Shown here: positions 40,648 through 49,003 of the stretch, in pieces
Layout of the letters: each line of letters starts with the position of its first letter
How positions within the stretch are numbered: position 1 is the first letter of the stretch
DNA from: [Muricauda] lutisoli (nom. illeg.)
GTDB lineage: Bacteria > Bacteroidota > Bacteroidia > Flavobacteriales > Flavobacteriaceae
Reading direction: 5' to 3'
DNA length: 64,000 bases
Assembly (NCBI RefSeq): GCF_017313105.1
Contig: NZ_JAFLND010000002.1
Span: forward strand, 62,001-126,000
Translations under genes and position numbers: made by a program
The notes under the pieces: generated by a model
Seen by the model: the letters and a program-made list of their open reading frames with translations, nothing else
Database searches by the model: none
What the model was told of the DNA's origin: nothing

Positions 40648-42561
40648 TTAATCCAGAGCTTCCAGTTTGTGGGACAATTGTTCCCAATCCTCCATTAAAG
40701 ACTCCAAATCCTTCTTTTTACCCTCATAATTATCAAAAAATTCCGGTTTTGAAATGGTAGCATCGTAGTCCATTAAAAGATTGTGGTCAATATCGGCGAT
40801 TTCTTTTTCCAATTTGGTAATCTTCTTTTCTACCCCGCTGAGTTTATTTTTCAAGGATTTTTGTTTTTTCTGGGTGTGATAATCATTCTCCTTGGGTTTT
40901 TCTTGGTTTTTTTCTTCTTTCTTTTGATCGCCTTTTTCCACGCTTCGGAAATCCTCCATCTTACGTTGCTCCAAATAAAAGTCGATATCTCCCAAGTACT
41001 CCTTTATACCTCCGTCCTTAAATTCGTAGACCCTATCGGTCAACCCTTGAAGAAAATCACGGTCGTGAGAAACCAGAATCAATGTTCCCTCAAAATTTTG
41101 GAGGGCCTGCTTTAATACATTCTTTGATTTAATGTCCAAGTGGTTGGTAGGCTCATCCATCACGAGCACGTTAAAGGGCTGCAAAAGCATCTTGGCCAGT
41201 GCCAAACGGTTTCGTTCCCCTCCGGATAATACTTTCACGTATTTGTCCACATCATCTCCCCTGAACAAAAAAGAGCCCAGAATATCCCTTACGCTACTAC
41301 GGTTCTTCTCATTGGCGGCATCTATCATGGTATCCAGAATGGTTTTGTTTCCATCCAGATATTCAGCTTGGTTCTGCGCAAAGTAGCCCAATTGTACATT
41401 GTGCCCAATCTTTAAATCGCCCTGATAATCCAGTTCCCCTACAATAATCTTGGCAAGGGTTGTTTTTCCTTGTCCATTTTGTCCCACAAAGGCCGTTTTG
41501 CTCCCGCGGTCCACCATTAGGTCAATCCCCTCCAATACCTTTTTTGGCCCATAGCTTTTGGAAATACCGTTCAACTCTGCTACCACCTTACCTGGGTTAA
41601 CGGAAATGGGGAAACGAAGGTTCATCACACTGTTATCCTCTTCATCAACCTCAATACGGTCCATTTTATCCAGTTTTTTGATCAAGGATTGCGCCATGGA
41701 GGCTTTGCTCGATTTTGCCCTGAACTTTTCGATGAGTCGTTCGGTCTGCTGAATCTGTTTTTCTTGATTTTTTTGGGCGCTCAATTGCTGTTCCTTGATT
41801 TCTTTCCTATGAACCAAGAACTGTGAGTAAGGTTTATTGTAATCGTAAATCCTTCCCAAAGAAATCTCAATGGTGCGATTGGTAACATTGTCCAAAAACA
41901 TCTTATCGTGGGAAACAATAACAACGGCTCCCGTAAAGTTTCGAAGGAATTGCTCCAACCAAATAATGGATTCGATATCCAAGTGGTTGGTAGGCTCATC
42001 CAACAGCAGCACATCGTTATTTTGCAGTAATAGTTTAGCCAATTCTATACGCATCCGCCACCCTCCTGAAAATGTATCGGTGAGCTTATTAAAATCTTCC
42101 CGCTTAAAACCTAATCCAAGAAGGACCTTTTCCGTATCGCCTTGGTAATTGTACCCTCCCAATATTTCGTAACGGTGGGTGACATCGTTCAGATCTACCA
42201 TAAGCTGGTGATAACCATCGCTTTCGTAATCGGTCCGTTCGGCCAATGCCTTATTGATCTCATCTAGCTTGAGCTCCATCTCCTTGATTTCGGAAAAAGC
42301 CTGATAGGATTCTTCCAAAACGGTTCTTCCTTCTTCAAAATCAATGTCCTGTTTTAGAAACCCAATTTTAATATTCTTTTCAGTGGCTATAGCACCTTCA
42401 TCCAAGGGCATTTCTTTGGCCAATAGTTTGAGCATCGTGGATTTCCCTGCTCCGTTCTTCCCAATGAGGCCTACACGATCTCCGCCATTAAGACGAAACG
42501 AAATTTCCTCGAACAGATATTCTCCTCCAAAGGCTACGGAAAGATTATGGACATTTAGCAT
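40648..42561 (-). CDS. ABC-F family ATPase (Uup/YheS-like)
   Basis: A 637-residue soluble protein with two ABC domains and no membrane segments. First domain: Walker A GKNGAGKST, signature FSGGWRMR, Walker B VLLLDEPTNHLDI. Second domain: GQNGQGKTT, LSGGERNR, VLVMDEPTNHLDI. The charged linker (about 240-300, FLVHRKEIKEQQLSAQKNQE ...) is the ribosome-inserting P-site tRNA interaction motif, and the C-terminal ~110 residues form a coiled coil as in Uup. ABC-F proteins act on stalled ribosomes; some give antibiotic resistance, but this layout is that of housekeeping members. It is divergent from the DUF983 gene. Confidence 0.92.
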   Translation of the reverse strand: MLNVHNLSVAFGGEYLFEEISFRLNGGDRVGLIGKNGAGKSTMLKLLAKEMPLDEGAIATEKNIKIGFLKQDIDFEEGRTVLEESYQAFSEIKEMELKLDEINKALAERTDYESDGYHQLMVDLNDVTHRYEILGGYNYQGDTEKVLLGLGFKREDFNKLTDTFSGGWRMRIELAKLLLQNNDVLLLDEPTNHLDIESIIWLEQFLRNFTGAVVIVSHDKMFLDNVTNRTIEISLGRIYDYNKPYSQFLVHRKEIKEQQLSAQKNQEKQIQQTERLIEKFRAKSSKASMAQSLIKKLDKMDRIEVDEEDNSVMNLRFPISVNPGKVVAELNGISKSYGPKKVLEGIDLMVDRGSKTAFVGQNGQGKTTLAKIIVGELDYQGDLKIGHNVQLGYFAQNQAEYLDGNKTILDTMIDAANEKNRSSVRDILGSFLFRGDDVDKYVKVLSGGERNRLALAKMLLQPFNVLVMDEPTNHLDIKSKNVLKQALQNFEGTLILVSHDRDFLQGLTDRVYEFKDGGIKEYLGDIDFYLEQRKMEDFRSVEKGDQKKEEKNQEKPKENDYHTQKKQKSLKNKLSGVEKKITKLEKEIADIDHNLLMDYDATISKPEFFDNYEGKKKDLESLMEDWEQLSHKLEALD

Positions 42562-42603
42562 TTTTATGTGACCTTATTTACAAAACTTTAGTTGTCGAAT
42601 GTA

Positions 42604-42611
42604 TATTTTTG
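42604..42611 (+). promoter_or_regulatory. -7 promoter element of the DUF983 gene
   Basis: TATTTTTG fits TAnnTTTG and ends 16 nt before the ATG at 42628. No TTG lies at the usual -33 distance. Confidence 0.45.
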
Positions 42612-42627
42612 TGCAAAAACCCTGCAA

Positions 42628-43029
42628 ATGTTAAAAAAAGGAACCAAAATGTACAGCATTTTAACAGGAAACTGTCCAAGATGCCATGAAGAGAGCATGT
42701 ACGAGAACTCCAATCCGTACGCGTTGTCCAAAATTTTCAGCATGAACGAAAGATGCTCCCATTGTGGTTTAAAATACAAGATCGAACCTTCCTTTTTTTA
42801 CGGTGCAATGTATGTGAGCTACGCCGTAGGTATTGCCTTTGCGGTGGCGGCCTTTGTTATCTCCTTTTTGTTCCTTGGGACTTCGTTACCAACAACTTTT
42901 ATTGCAATTGTGGGTACTTTGGTAGTATTTATGCCCGTGATCATACGGTTATCCAGAAACATTTGGATCAACTTTTTTGTGAAGTACGACCCTACTGCAG
43001 TCGAAAAGCACAAATCAGTTAAGGGCTAA
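42628..43029 (+). CDS. DUF983 family membrane protein
   Basis: A 133-residue protein. Two Cys pairs in the N-terminal part (TGNCPRCHEE and NERCSHCGLKYKIEPSFFYG) form a probable zinc ribbon, followed by two membrane spans (about 57-80 and 85-105). This order, with the conserved PSFFYGAMYVSYAVG segment, is typical of DUF983. Its function is unknown. I choose the ATG at 42628 (MLKKGTKMYSI), since the open frame before it overlaps the promoter element. Its end overlaps the convergent FAD oxidoreductase gene by 4 bp. Confidence 0.85.
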   Translation: MLKKGTKMYSILTGNCPRCHEESMYENSNPYALSKIFSMNERCSHCGLKYKIEPSFFYGAMYVSYAVGIAFAVAAFVISFLFLGTSLPTTFIAIVGTLVVFMPVIIRLSRNIWINFFVKYDPTAVEKHKSVKG

Positions 43030-44081
43030 TTTGAGTAGTATTTTTTTGTAAATCGTTGTATATCCATTTCTGGGTCCAGTTCCGACTGCTTTTCTATGTA
43101 ATCGAACAATTGTTTAGAAGCATACGGCCCTATCAACACTCCCCTGGAACCAAATCCGTTCAGCACATAAAGGTTTTCATGTTCTGGGTGCCTGCCCACC
43201 AAAGGTCTGCGGTCTGCAACCGTTGGGCGAATACCTGCAACATGATCCACAACCTCAAAATCACATGTTAAAAAAGTCATGAGTTTTTCCAAAAGTTCAT
43301 TCTTGGACTCCTCGGTGGGTTCGTTGGTCTTATCCTTCCATTTATAAGTGGCCCCTACCAAATACTTATCATTTTTCATGGGAATGGTAAAAACGGAAGA
43401 TTTGATGACGTTTTCCTCTTTGTAATCGGGGGCATGGATAATGAGCAATTCGCCTTTGGTCCCGTTCAAAGGCAGATATCCGAAGTATGGATTTTGCTTG
43501 AGACCATATCCGCAGGCAAAGACTATTTTTTTGGCCGTAATGGATTTATATGATATGCTTTCTTGTGATACGGACAACTCATCAAAATCAAAGGATTCTT
43601 CCATTAGGGAATCGGAATTCTTAAGATAGTTTTTGTAGCTTCGAACCAAAGCACCGGTATCTATTCTGCCTGTATATTTGACTTCGCCGAAGCCATGTGG
43701 AGCATCAATCACAGGATTTTTGTTCGGTAGAATTTTTGTTGACAGGAAATAATCCAAATCTGGACGGTCGGCCGCCTCAAACCACAGGTTTTGTTCTTCA
43801 ATTGAGGCAAACTTCCTTAGTACCGGGAGTTCATGATCCAACGTTACCCCTAATTTTTCCTCTAATCCTTTGTAAAACGGCTTGGCTCCAAGTAGCTGTT
43901 GTTTTGCTTTCCAAGCCATGGTAAACCGTTTTAAGATCACAGGATTGTACAAACCTCCCGCCACTTGTGACGCTTGCTGTGATTCATCGGTAATCACCCT
44001 AAAAGATTTGCCTTCTTTCTCCAATACCTCGCAAATGGAAATTCCCGCTAAACCAAGACCTACTACTAAATAATCCAACAT
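43026..44081 (-). CDS. FAD-dependent oxidoreductase (DAO family)
   Basis: A 351-residue flavoenzyme. The N-terminal Rossmann motif is LVVGLGLAGISICEVLEKEG (GxGxxG). SQVAGGLYNPVILKRF follows as in D-amino-acid-oxidase-like proteins, and the C-terminal FAD-closing region is AGIRPTVADRRPLVGRHPEH, NLYVLNGFGSRGVLIGPYAS. There is no signal peptide, so it is cytosolic. The substrate cannot be assigned. It lies beside the gld genes on the same strand but is separated from them by a terminator, and has its own promoter at 44086-44114. Confidence 0.88.
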   Translation of the reverse strand: MLDYLVVGLGLAGISICEVLEKEGKSFRVITDESQQASQVAGGLYNPVILKRFTMAWKAKQQLLGAKPFYKGLEEKLGVTLDHELPVLRKFASIEEQNLWFEAADRPDLDYFLSTKILPNKNPVIDAPHGFGEVKYTGRIDTGALVRSYKNYLKNSDSLMEESFDFDELSVSQESISYKSITAKKIVFACGYGLKQNPYFGYLPLNGTKGELLIIHAPDYKEENVIKSSVFTIPMKNDKYLVGATYKWKDKTNEPTEESKNELLEKLMTFLTCDFEVVDHVAGIRPTVADRRPLVGRHPEHENLYVLNGFGSRGVLIGPYASKQLFDYIEKQSELDPEMDIQRFTKKYYSN

Positions 44082-44085
44082 ACTG

Positions 44086-44114
44086 CAAAATTAGACATCT
44101 GATTGATCAATCAA
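44086..44114 (-). promoter_or_regulatory. Promoter of the FAD oxidoreductase gene, with overlapping palindrome
   Basis: On the minus strand: TTG (44114-44112), 18-nt spacer, TAATTTTG (44093-44086), an exact TAnnTTTG ending only 4 nt before the ATG at 44081. The mRNA should therefore have almost no leader. GATTGATCAATC (44101-44112), a perfect palindrome, overlaps the spacer and could be an operator. Confidence 0.55.
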
Positions 44115-44139
44115 TCATTCAAACTTTAGTTTAATGAAA

Positions 44140-44169
44140 AAAAAACGCCACACTAAGTGCGGCGTTTTG
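44140..44169 (-). terminator. Terminator of the gld operon
   Basis: AAAACGCC (44142-44149) pairs with GGCGTTTT (44161-44168), extended by CAC/GTG after one mismatch around a TAA loop. On the minus strand it is followed by a run of eight or more T. It lies about 30 bp past the gldN stop. Confidence 0.75.
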
Positions 44170-44198
44170 CTTTATAGAATTGGAATTATTCTATGGGC

Positions 44199-45101
44199 TT
44201 AATATGCCCACATATCTTGCTCTCTGTCTCTTATGCCTTCTTTGATTCTTTGGGCTTCCAAGAGCTGGAACAATGCATTATCAAAAATGTAGTCGCTTAT
44301 TTCACGATCTTCGTGAACGTTTTCCTCTTTGTAGATAACAGCATTGAATCGACGTGCGTTCAACAACATATCAAAGGTAATTGGCCTTGACGAGTTACGT
44401 TGGTTGTACACCTTGGCATCGTGCAAAATTTGCCTTGCCGCAGGGTACCATACCCAGAACAATTCTACTTTGTTCTGTCCTGGATCTATAGACTCATCAT
44501 CGATGAAGTTAACATCCGGGGCAACCGGTGCAATGCCCAATAAGCGATACTTAAGCTCACCTTGGCGCTTGTCGAAATACCACATACCTTTTATGCGATA
44601 CTCCTCAATATCCGCTGCGTTCAGGTCCCTTTTGTTGATAAACTCCGGGGAAACCTGCTCACCAGCATTTACTTGCTCGTATCCTAGGTCCGTGGTATCC
44701 ACTTTGCTCAAAGTGGCCGAAAGGTCTTCCAACTTTCTCTTTTCAGTAAAGTAGGAGTCTGTATACACCTCGGTAAGGTTTCCATTTTTGATGTTCTTCA
44801 TCAAAACATGGTACAGCGACCTTCTATCCTTTCCAATACCTATGGTATCGGTCGGGTAATATAGTGGAAAGTTCACTCTTTCGTCAAGATCGATGATTTC
44901 CCAAACGGTCTTGGACCAAAGGATATCCCTATCATCCACATAACCGTACTCTAAAGGCTCATCAGCATCTTGCTCTATCTGAGCTTGGGTTTTCTTACCT
45001 ATATCCTCGGGCAACTTGGCATTTAAAATATTTGCCTGCGCCATGATTGATACCGGCAATATGCCCAACAATCCAATTAATAATGCGTTCTTCCAATTCA
45101 T
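44199..45101 (-). CDS. gldN: GldN/PorN, type IX secretion and gliding motility protein
   Basis: A 300-residue periplasmic protein with signal peptide (MNWKNALLIGLLGILPVSIMAQ). Characteristic segments include DRDILWSKTVWEIIDLDERV, NFPLYYPTD, RSLYHVLMKNIKNGNLTEVY, and the C-terminal WVWYPAARQILHDAKVYNQR, NSSRPITFDMLLNARRFNAV. GldN associates with GldK rings under the outer membrane in the T9SS. I choose the ATG at 45101, because the GTG at 45107 gives no advantage. It is the last gene of the gldKLMN run, 26 bp after gldM. Confidence 0.94.
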   Translation of the reverse strand: MNWKNALLIGLLGILPVSIMAQANILNAKLPEDIGKKTQAQIEQDADEPLEYGYVDDRDILWSKTVWEIIDLDERVNFPLYYPTDTIGIGKDRRSLYHVLMKNIKNGNLTEVYTDSYFTEKRKLEDLSATLSKVDTTDLGYEQVNAGEQVSPEFINKRDLNAADIEEYRIKGMWYFDKRQGELKYRLLGIAPVAPDVNFIDDESIDPGQNKVELFWVWYPAARQILHDAKVYNQRNSSRPITFDMLLNARRFNAVIYKEENVHEDREISDYIFDNALFQLLEAQRIKEGIRDREQDMWAY

Positions 45102-45127
45102 GATCACTTGTATACTTTTTATACTTC

Positions 45128-46699
45128 TTAGTTAGTAAGCTCAACCACTACAGGAGATACTTTTTTCAACTTGTAGCTCTTGTTGTTTGTGATATAAGCT
45201 TGGATATCGAATATCTGGACAGACTCTCCTCTACCTGCTCTCTTCAAGACAGATTTAGCTCTGCTATCCAATTTGTTTCCGTTTACAACTACTGTTGGCT
45301 GACCTGGAACTTTGAACTTAAACTGACTTACAGCAAGGTTCAAATCAAAGTCAAAGTCTTCCAACATAGCGCTAACAGTGGATATTTCCAGGTTGTTTCT
45401 TGGCATTTTCACGCTTCCTGACTCTCCACGAACAGTACCGCTTGGTCTAGGAATATCCTTGATACGGAACTCATTCTTACTAGATACCGGCTTACCATCA
45501 GGCAATGTACCTGAAGCTGTAATGGTCACAGACCTACCCGTACCTGGGTTCATAACATAGCTACTTCCACTTCTTCTGCTCAAACCAGGGGCTGATGCAG
45601 TCACTTTGTTATCAGGAATACCAGGGATGGAGATGGTCATTGGGTTAGCAACACCACGGTATACCACGTTCATTTTATCTGCAGAAATAACTGCTGCATT
45701 AGGCATGGAAATCGTAGCAAAAGTATTGTTCACTTCTACTGGCACTTCTTCACCATCCTGCATAAAAGTCATGGTTCCTTTAATGGTATGATCACCTGGA
45801 GTACCGGCACTGATCAACATTTTGATACCACCAGCTTCCAATTCGTAATCCTTACCTTCTGTCAATGGTCTTCCGTCCAAAGTCAATTCAGCTTTTACAG
45901 GAGTGGAAGTCTTGTCAGTTTTGCTAACAATGATCTTACCATCATATTTTTCCCCTGAGTAGTATGCTGTTTTAGGAGCATTCAAAGAACTTGCAAAGTT
46001 GGTCAAGGATACAGCCTCCGTCAACTCACCTTCCAATAGGGTTTTCAATACCTCTTGCTCGGTAGTTTTGATATCGGCCTGCAACTGGGTCATCTTTGTC
46101 AAAGAGGCTACCAATGGAAACCCTTCGTAGTGATAGTTGATCCAGTCTTGACGTGTACCGTCTCTCTTCTCCACCTTACCGTCCTCACCACCAGTGGCAA
46201 AACGTGCTTTAACAGCTGATTTCAAAGATTCGAATCCTTCTTCCGGCAAAGCGTTGATAACACCTTCGCGGTAAGTTTCAATCTGCTCCATGAACTTCTT
46301 ACCTTCTGGGCCCAAATTGTCGCCCTGAAAGAATTTTTGGTCCAAGTAGTCAGACTTGTCCATAACCACATAGTCTTTGTCATCTTCCAAATCTGCGGTC
46401 ATTTCTTTTTTCAATCCTTCCAAATAACTGTAGTAAGAATCTGAAAGTTGTTTGATCTGCTGAGCATCTTCGTACAGTTCGCCGTACTCTTCTTCGTTTT
46501 CGGAAGCTTTGGTTTCCAAGCTTGCAAAAAAGCTTTTATTATTGGCGTCCATGTTTGTGTTGGAAGTCTCTAGCTTTTCGTTCATTAGTCCGAAAGCGGC
46601 AAGTACTTCCTTGCTCATATTAAGTGCCAACATCGCGATGAAGATCAAATACATAAGGTTGATCATCTTCTGACGTGGTGTTTGTTTTCCTCCTGCCAT
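45128..46699 (-). CDS. gldM: GldM/PorM, type IX secretion motor shaft protein
   Basis: A 523-residue protein. One membrane span near the N-terminus (about 13-33, INLMYLIFIAMLALNMSKEV) sits in the typical MAGGKQTPRQKMINLMYL start. A long helical region (40-220) and periplasmic beta domains follow (for example YYSGEKYDGKIIVSKTDK, GKPVSSKNEFRIKDIPRP). With GldL it forms the proton-driven rotary motor; its periplasmic part reaches the GldKN ring. Overall length and order match GldM of Flavobacterium. Confidence 0.95.
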   Translation of the reverse strand: MAGGKQTPRQKMINLMYLIFIAMLALNMSKEVLAAFGLMNEKLETSNTNMDANNKSFFASLETKASENEEEYGELYEDAQQIKQLSDSYYSYLEGLKKEMTADLEDDKDYVVMDKSDYLDQKFFQGDNLGPEGKKFMEQIETYREGVINALPEEGFESLKSAVKARFATGGEDGKVEKRDGTRQDWINYHYEGFPLVASLTKMTQLQADIKTTEQEVLKTLLEGELTEAVSLTNFASSLNAPKTAYYSGEKYDGKIIVSKTDKTSTPVKAELTLDGRPLTEGKDYELEAGGIKMLISAGTPGDHTIKGTMTFMQDGEEVPVEVNNTFATISMPNAAVISADKMNVVYRGVANPMTISIPGIPDNKVTASAPGLSRRSGSSYVMNPGTGRSVTITASGTLPDGKPVSSKNEFRIKDIPRPSGTVRGESGSVKMPRNNLEISTVSAMLEDFDFDLNLAVSQFKFKVPGQPTVVVNGNKLDSRAKSVLKRAGRGESVQIFDIQAYITNNKSYKLKKVSPVVVELTN

Positions 46700-46762
46700 G
46701 TTTTTCTAATTAGATTTAATAATTAATTTGATTTGGTTTGTTTTCTGTTGATCAAACTCTAA

Positions 46763-47419
46763 TTAGTTTTTTCCTCCCATGGCGGTAAGCATACCTCCGT
46801 ATACTCCGTTCAAAGATGAAAGGTTAGTGGCCAAAGACTCCATTTGGTCTTTCAGGGCACCAGCATTCTGAACTACTTCTTCGTTGATGGAAGCTTGTCT
46901 GCTTGCGCTTTCCAACTGTACTTTGTACAAGCTGTTCAAAGATTCCATTTGAGCTGCAGCGTGAGACAATTCCTCGGAGTACTTTTTAGTGTGCTGAATA
47001 GCATCTGTTGTAGGAGTGATATTCTTGGCGGCACCTTCAAAACTCTTAATACTTTCACCCAAGTTGGAGAAAAGCTCGGAATCGATTTTAGCTTCTTTAA
47101 GAAGACTATCCAATTTCTTGGAAAGAAGTCCTTCGGCTTCTTGAGCATCCTTAGCTTGTTGTTTTCTGGAAGCATCTGCTTCTCCACCGGCCAATTCCGG
47201 GTATACCAAAGACCAATCGAATTCATCATCTACTGGTTCAAATGCAGAGATTGCAAAGATCAATGCTTCAGTAATAAGTCCGATCGCAAGAAGAAGTCCA
47301 CCCGTCAGTGGTCCAAACTCCCAGTGAAGGATCTTGAACAATGCACCAATAATTACTACCGATGCTCCAAGCCCGTAGGCCATGTTAAACAGCTTTTTTG
47401 TTGATTTTGACTGTGCCAT
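46763..47419 (-). CDS. gldL: GldL/PorL, type IX secretion motor stator-like protein
   Basis: A 218-residue inner-membrane protein. Two membrane spans form a hairpin (about 14-30 and 38-58), with Glu51 in the second (LAIGLITEALIFAISAFEP), equivalent to the Glu that the family needs for proton-driven motion. A long cytoplasmic coiled-coil region (about 100-215) follows. It starts 85 bp after gldK and is followed by gldM at 63 bp. Confidence 0.94.
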   Translation of the reverse strand: MAQSKSTKKLFNMAYGLGASVVIIGALFKILHWEFGPLTGGLLLAIGLITEALIFAISAFEPVDDEFDWSLVYPELAGGEADASRKQQAKDAQEAEGLLSKKLDSLLKEAKIDSELFSNLGESIKSFEGAAKNITPTTDAIQHTKKYSEELSHAAAQMESLNSLYKVQLESASRQASINEEVVQNAGALKDQMESLATNLSSLNGVYGGMLTAMGGKN

Positions 47420-47504
47420 AATTCTAGTTTTAATTAAGTTATATAAATAAGTATTTGGTTACTACTCTTACTTGTTATTTATATAATGTTCTCTCGTTGT
47501 TTTT

Positions 47505-48881
47505 TTATAGTCCGCTTCTTCCGTCGGTAGAATCTTCTTCTCCCATATAATCTTGAACCGTTCTGAAACCAATATAGCTTCTAGCGGAATCTTGATATTC
47601 ATAATCTCTCGTACTCACCTGAAGGAAGTACGCTACATCTTTCCAGGAACCTCCTCGGATCACTTTACGTTGATTGTCCTGTGAACCAATGTTCGGGTTC
47701 ATGGTGGACAGATATTCGTAAGCACCTGGGTCAAAACTGGAGTTGGTCCATTCGGATACGTTACCAGCCATGTTATACAAGTTGTAATCGTTTGGTTCAA
47801 AGGATTTTGCCTCTACAGTATATAAGGCCGCATCGGCTGCATAATCGCCACGTTGCGGTTTAAAGTTGGCCATGAAACATCCTGTGTCGCTGATCACATA
47901 AGGACCACCCCAAGGATAAGTACCACCTTCGATTCCTCCTCTGGCGGCATATTCCCATTCTGCTTCAGTTGGCAACCTAAATTGGTTCACGAACTGCTTT
48001 CCACGACTTTTTTGATCGTCGTTCTTGAATTTTGTTCTCCAGTTACAGAAAGCTTTTGCCTGCATCCAGTTTACTCCCACTACAGGATAATCGCTGTATG
48101 CATCGTGCCAGAAGTAATCGTTGTGCATTGGCTCGTTGTAACTATATTCGAAATCTCGAATCCACACGGTAGTATCCGGATAAATCTCCAGTTCCTCGTG
48201 CTTTATAAAATCTTTTCTGCTACCGGACCTAGCACGTGCAGCAGCTTCAATATCCATCCAGCTGTATTTGTATTTCAATTTGGTGACATCTATACTTCTA
48301 ACACCATTATAACTCTCTTCTTCAGGAAGATAGATGGAATCCATTATCTCAGCATAGTATTCATCCGGGTATTCGGAAGTATCCCATACCAAATCAACAT
48401 CTTTATTCAATGCCCTACCTTCATATCCGGTATCTCCAAGACCCGCATAGTTGTCGAGCATATACTTGTCATAAACGGATAGTTCCGTAGTGTCGGTATC
48501 CTTAAAAGCATACTCACCAATACCTTCATCCTCAGGACTAATACCTAACTCATCGGCCAAAATGGCCAACTTGGTTCTTACAATGGAATCCTTGACCCAC
48601 TCCACAAACTGTCGGTACTCACTATTAGTGATTTCCGTATCGTCCATATAAAAGGAACGTACGGTAACCGTTCTTGTGGGAGCATTCAATACTTTTGCCT
48701 GATCCTCATCGGCTTTACCCATTACAAAGGCGCCTCTGGGAATCAGTTCCATTCCATAGGGTTTTTCTGGATGCCATTTTTTTCCCTTTACCCCAACTAG
48801 TTCACCTTTTGACCTTGATTTAGAGCCACAACTGGTAAGCAAAAAAACAAGTGCTATAGATGAAAAGAATAGCTTTCTCAT
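47505..48881 (-). CDS. gldK: GldK/PorK, type IX secretion ring lipoprotein
   Basis: A 458-residue lipoprotein (Cys18 in LLTSCGS). Most of the chain is a formylglycine-generating-enzyme-like fold: GMELIPRGAFVMGKADEDQ, FYMDDTEITNSEYRQFVEWV, YPVVGVNWMQAKAFCNWRTK, FRLPTEAEWEYAARGG, NVSEWTNSSFD and VIRGGSWKD. In GldK this fold is structural, and the copper-binding active Cys pair of true FGE enzymes is not apparent. With GldN it builds the outer-membrane-associated ring. It leads the gldKLMN run, with a 122-bp leader after the ureohydrolase-like gene. Confidence 0.94.
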   Translation of the reverse strand: MRKLFFSSIALVFLLTSCGSKSRSKGELVGVKGKKWHPEKPYGMELIPRGAFVMGKADEDQAKVLNAPTRTVTVRSFYMDDTEITNSEYRQFVEWVKDSIVRTKLAILADELGISPEDEGIGEYAFKDTDTTELSVYDKYMLDNYAGLGDTGYEGRALNKDVDLVWDTSEYPDEYYAEIMDSIYLPEEESYNGVRSIDVTKLKYKYSWMDIEAAARARSGSRKDFIKHEELEIYPDTTVWIRDFEYSYNEPMHNDYFWHDAYSDYPVVGVNWMQAKAFCNWRTKFKNDDQKSRGKQFVNQFRLPTEAEWEYAARGGIEGGTYPWGGPYVISDTGCFMANFKPQRGDYAADAALYTVEAKSFEPNDYNLYNMAGNVSEWTNSSFDPGAYEYLSTMNPNIGSQDNQRKVIRGGSWKDVAYFLQVSTRDYEYQDSARSYIGFRTVQDYMGEEDSTDGRSGL

Positions 48882-49003
48882 ACTTTAGGTTAAATTGTTC
48901 GATTCAAGATTTAATAACTGTGATACACAGATTCATTATTCTCAAAACTGATTTTTGAATGAATTATTGTGTAAAAACAATTAATGATCAAAATTTAATT
49001 TAT

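Noticed and set aside
47853..48482. 209-codon open frame antisense to gldK
   Set aside because: It is a codon-bias shadow of gldK, with no family features.
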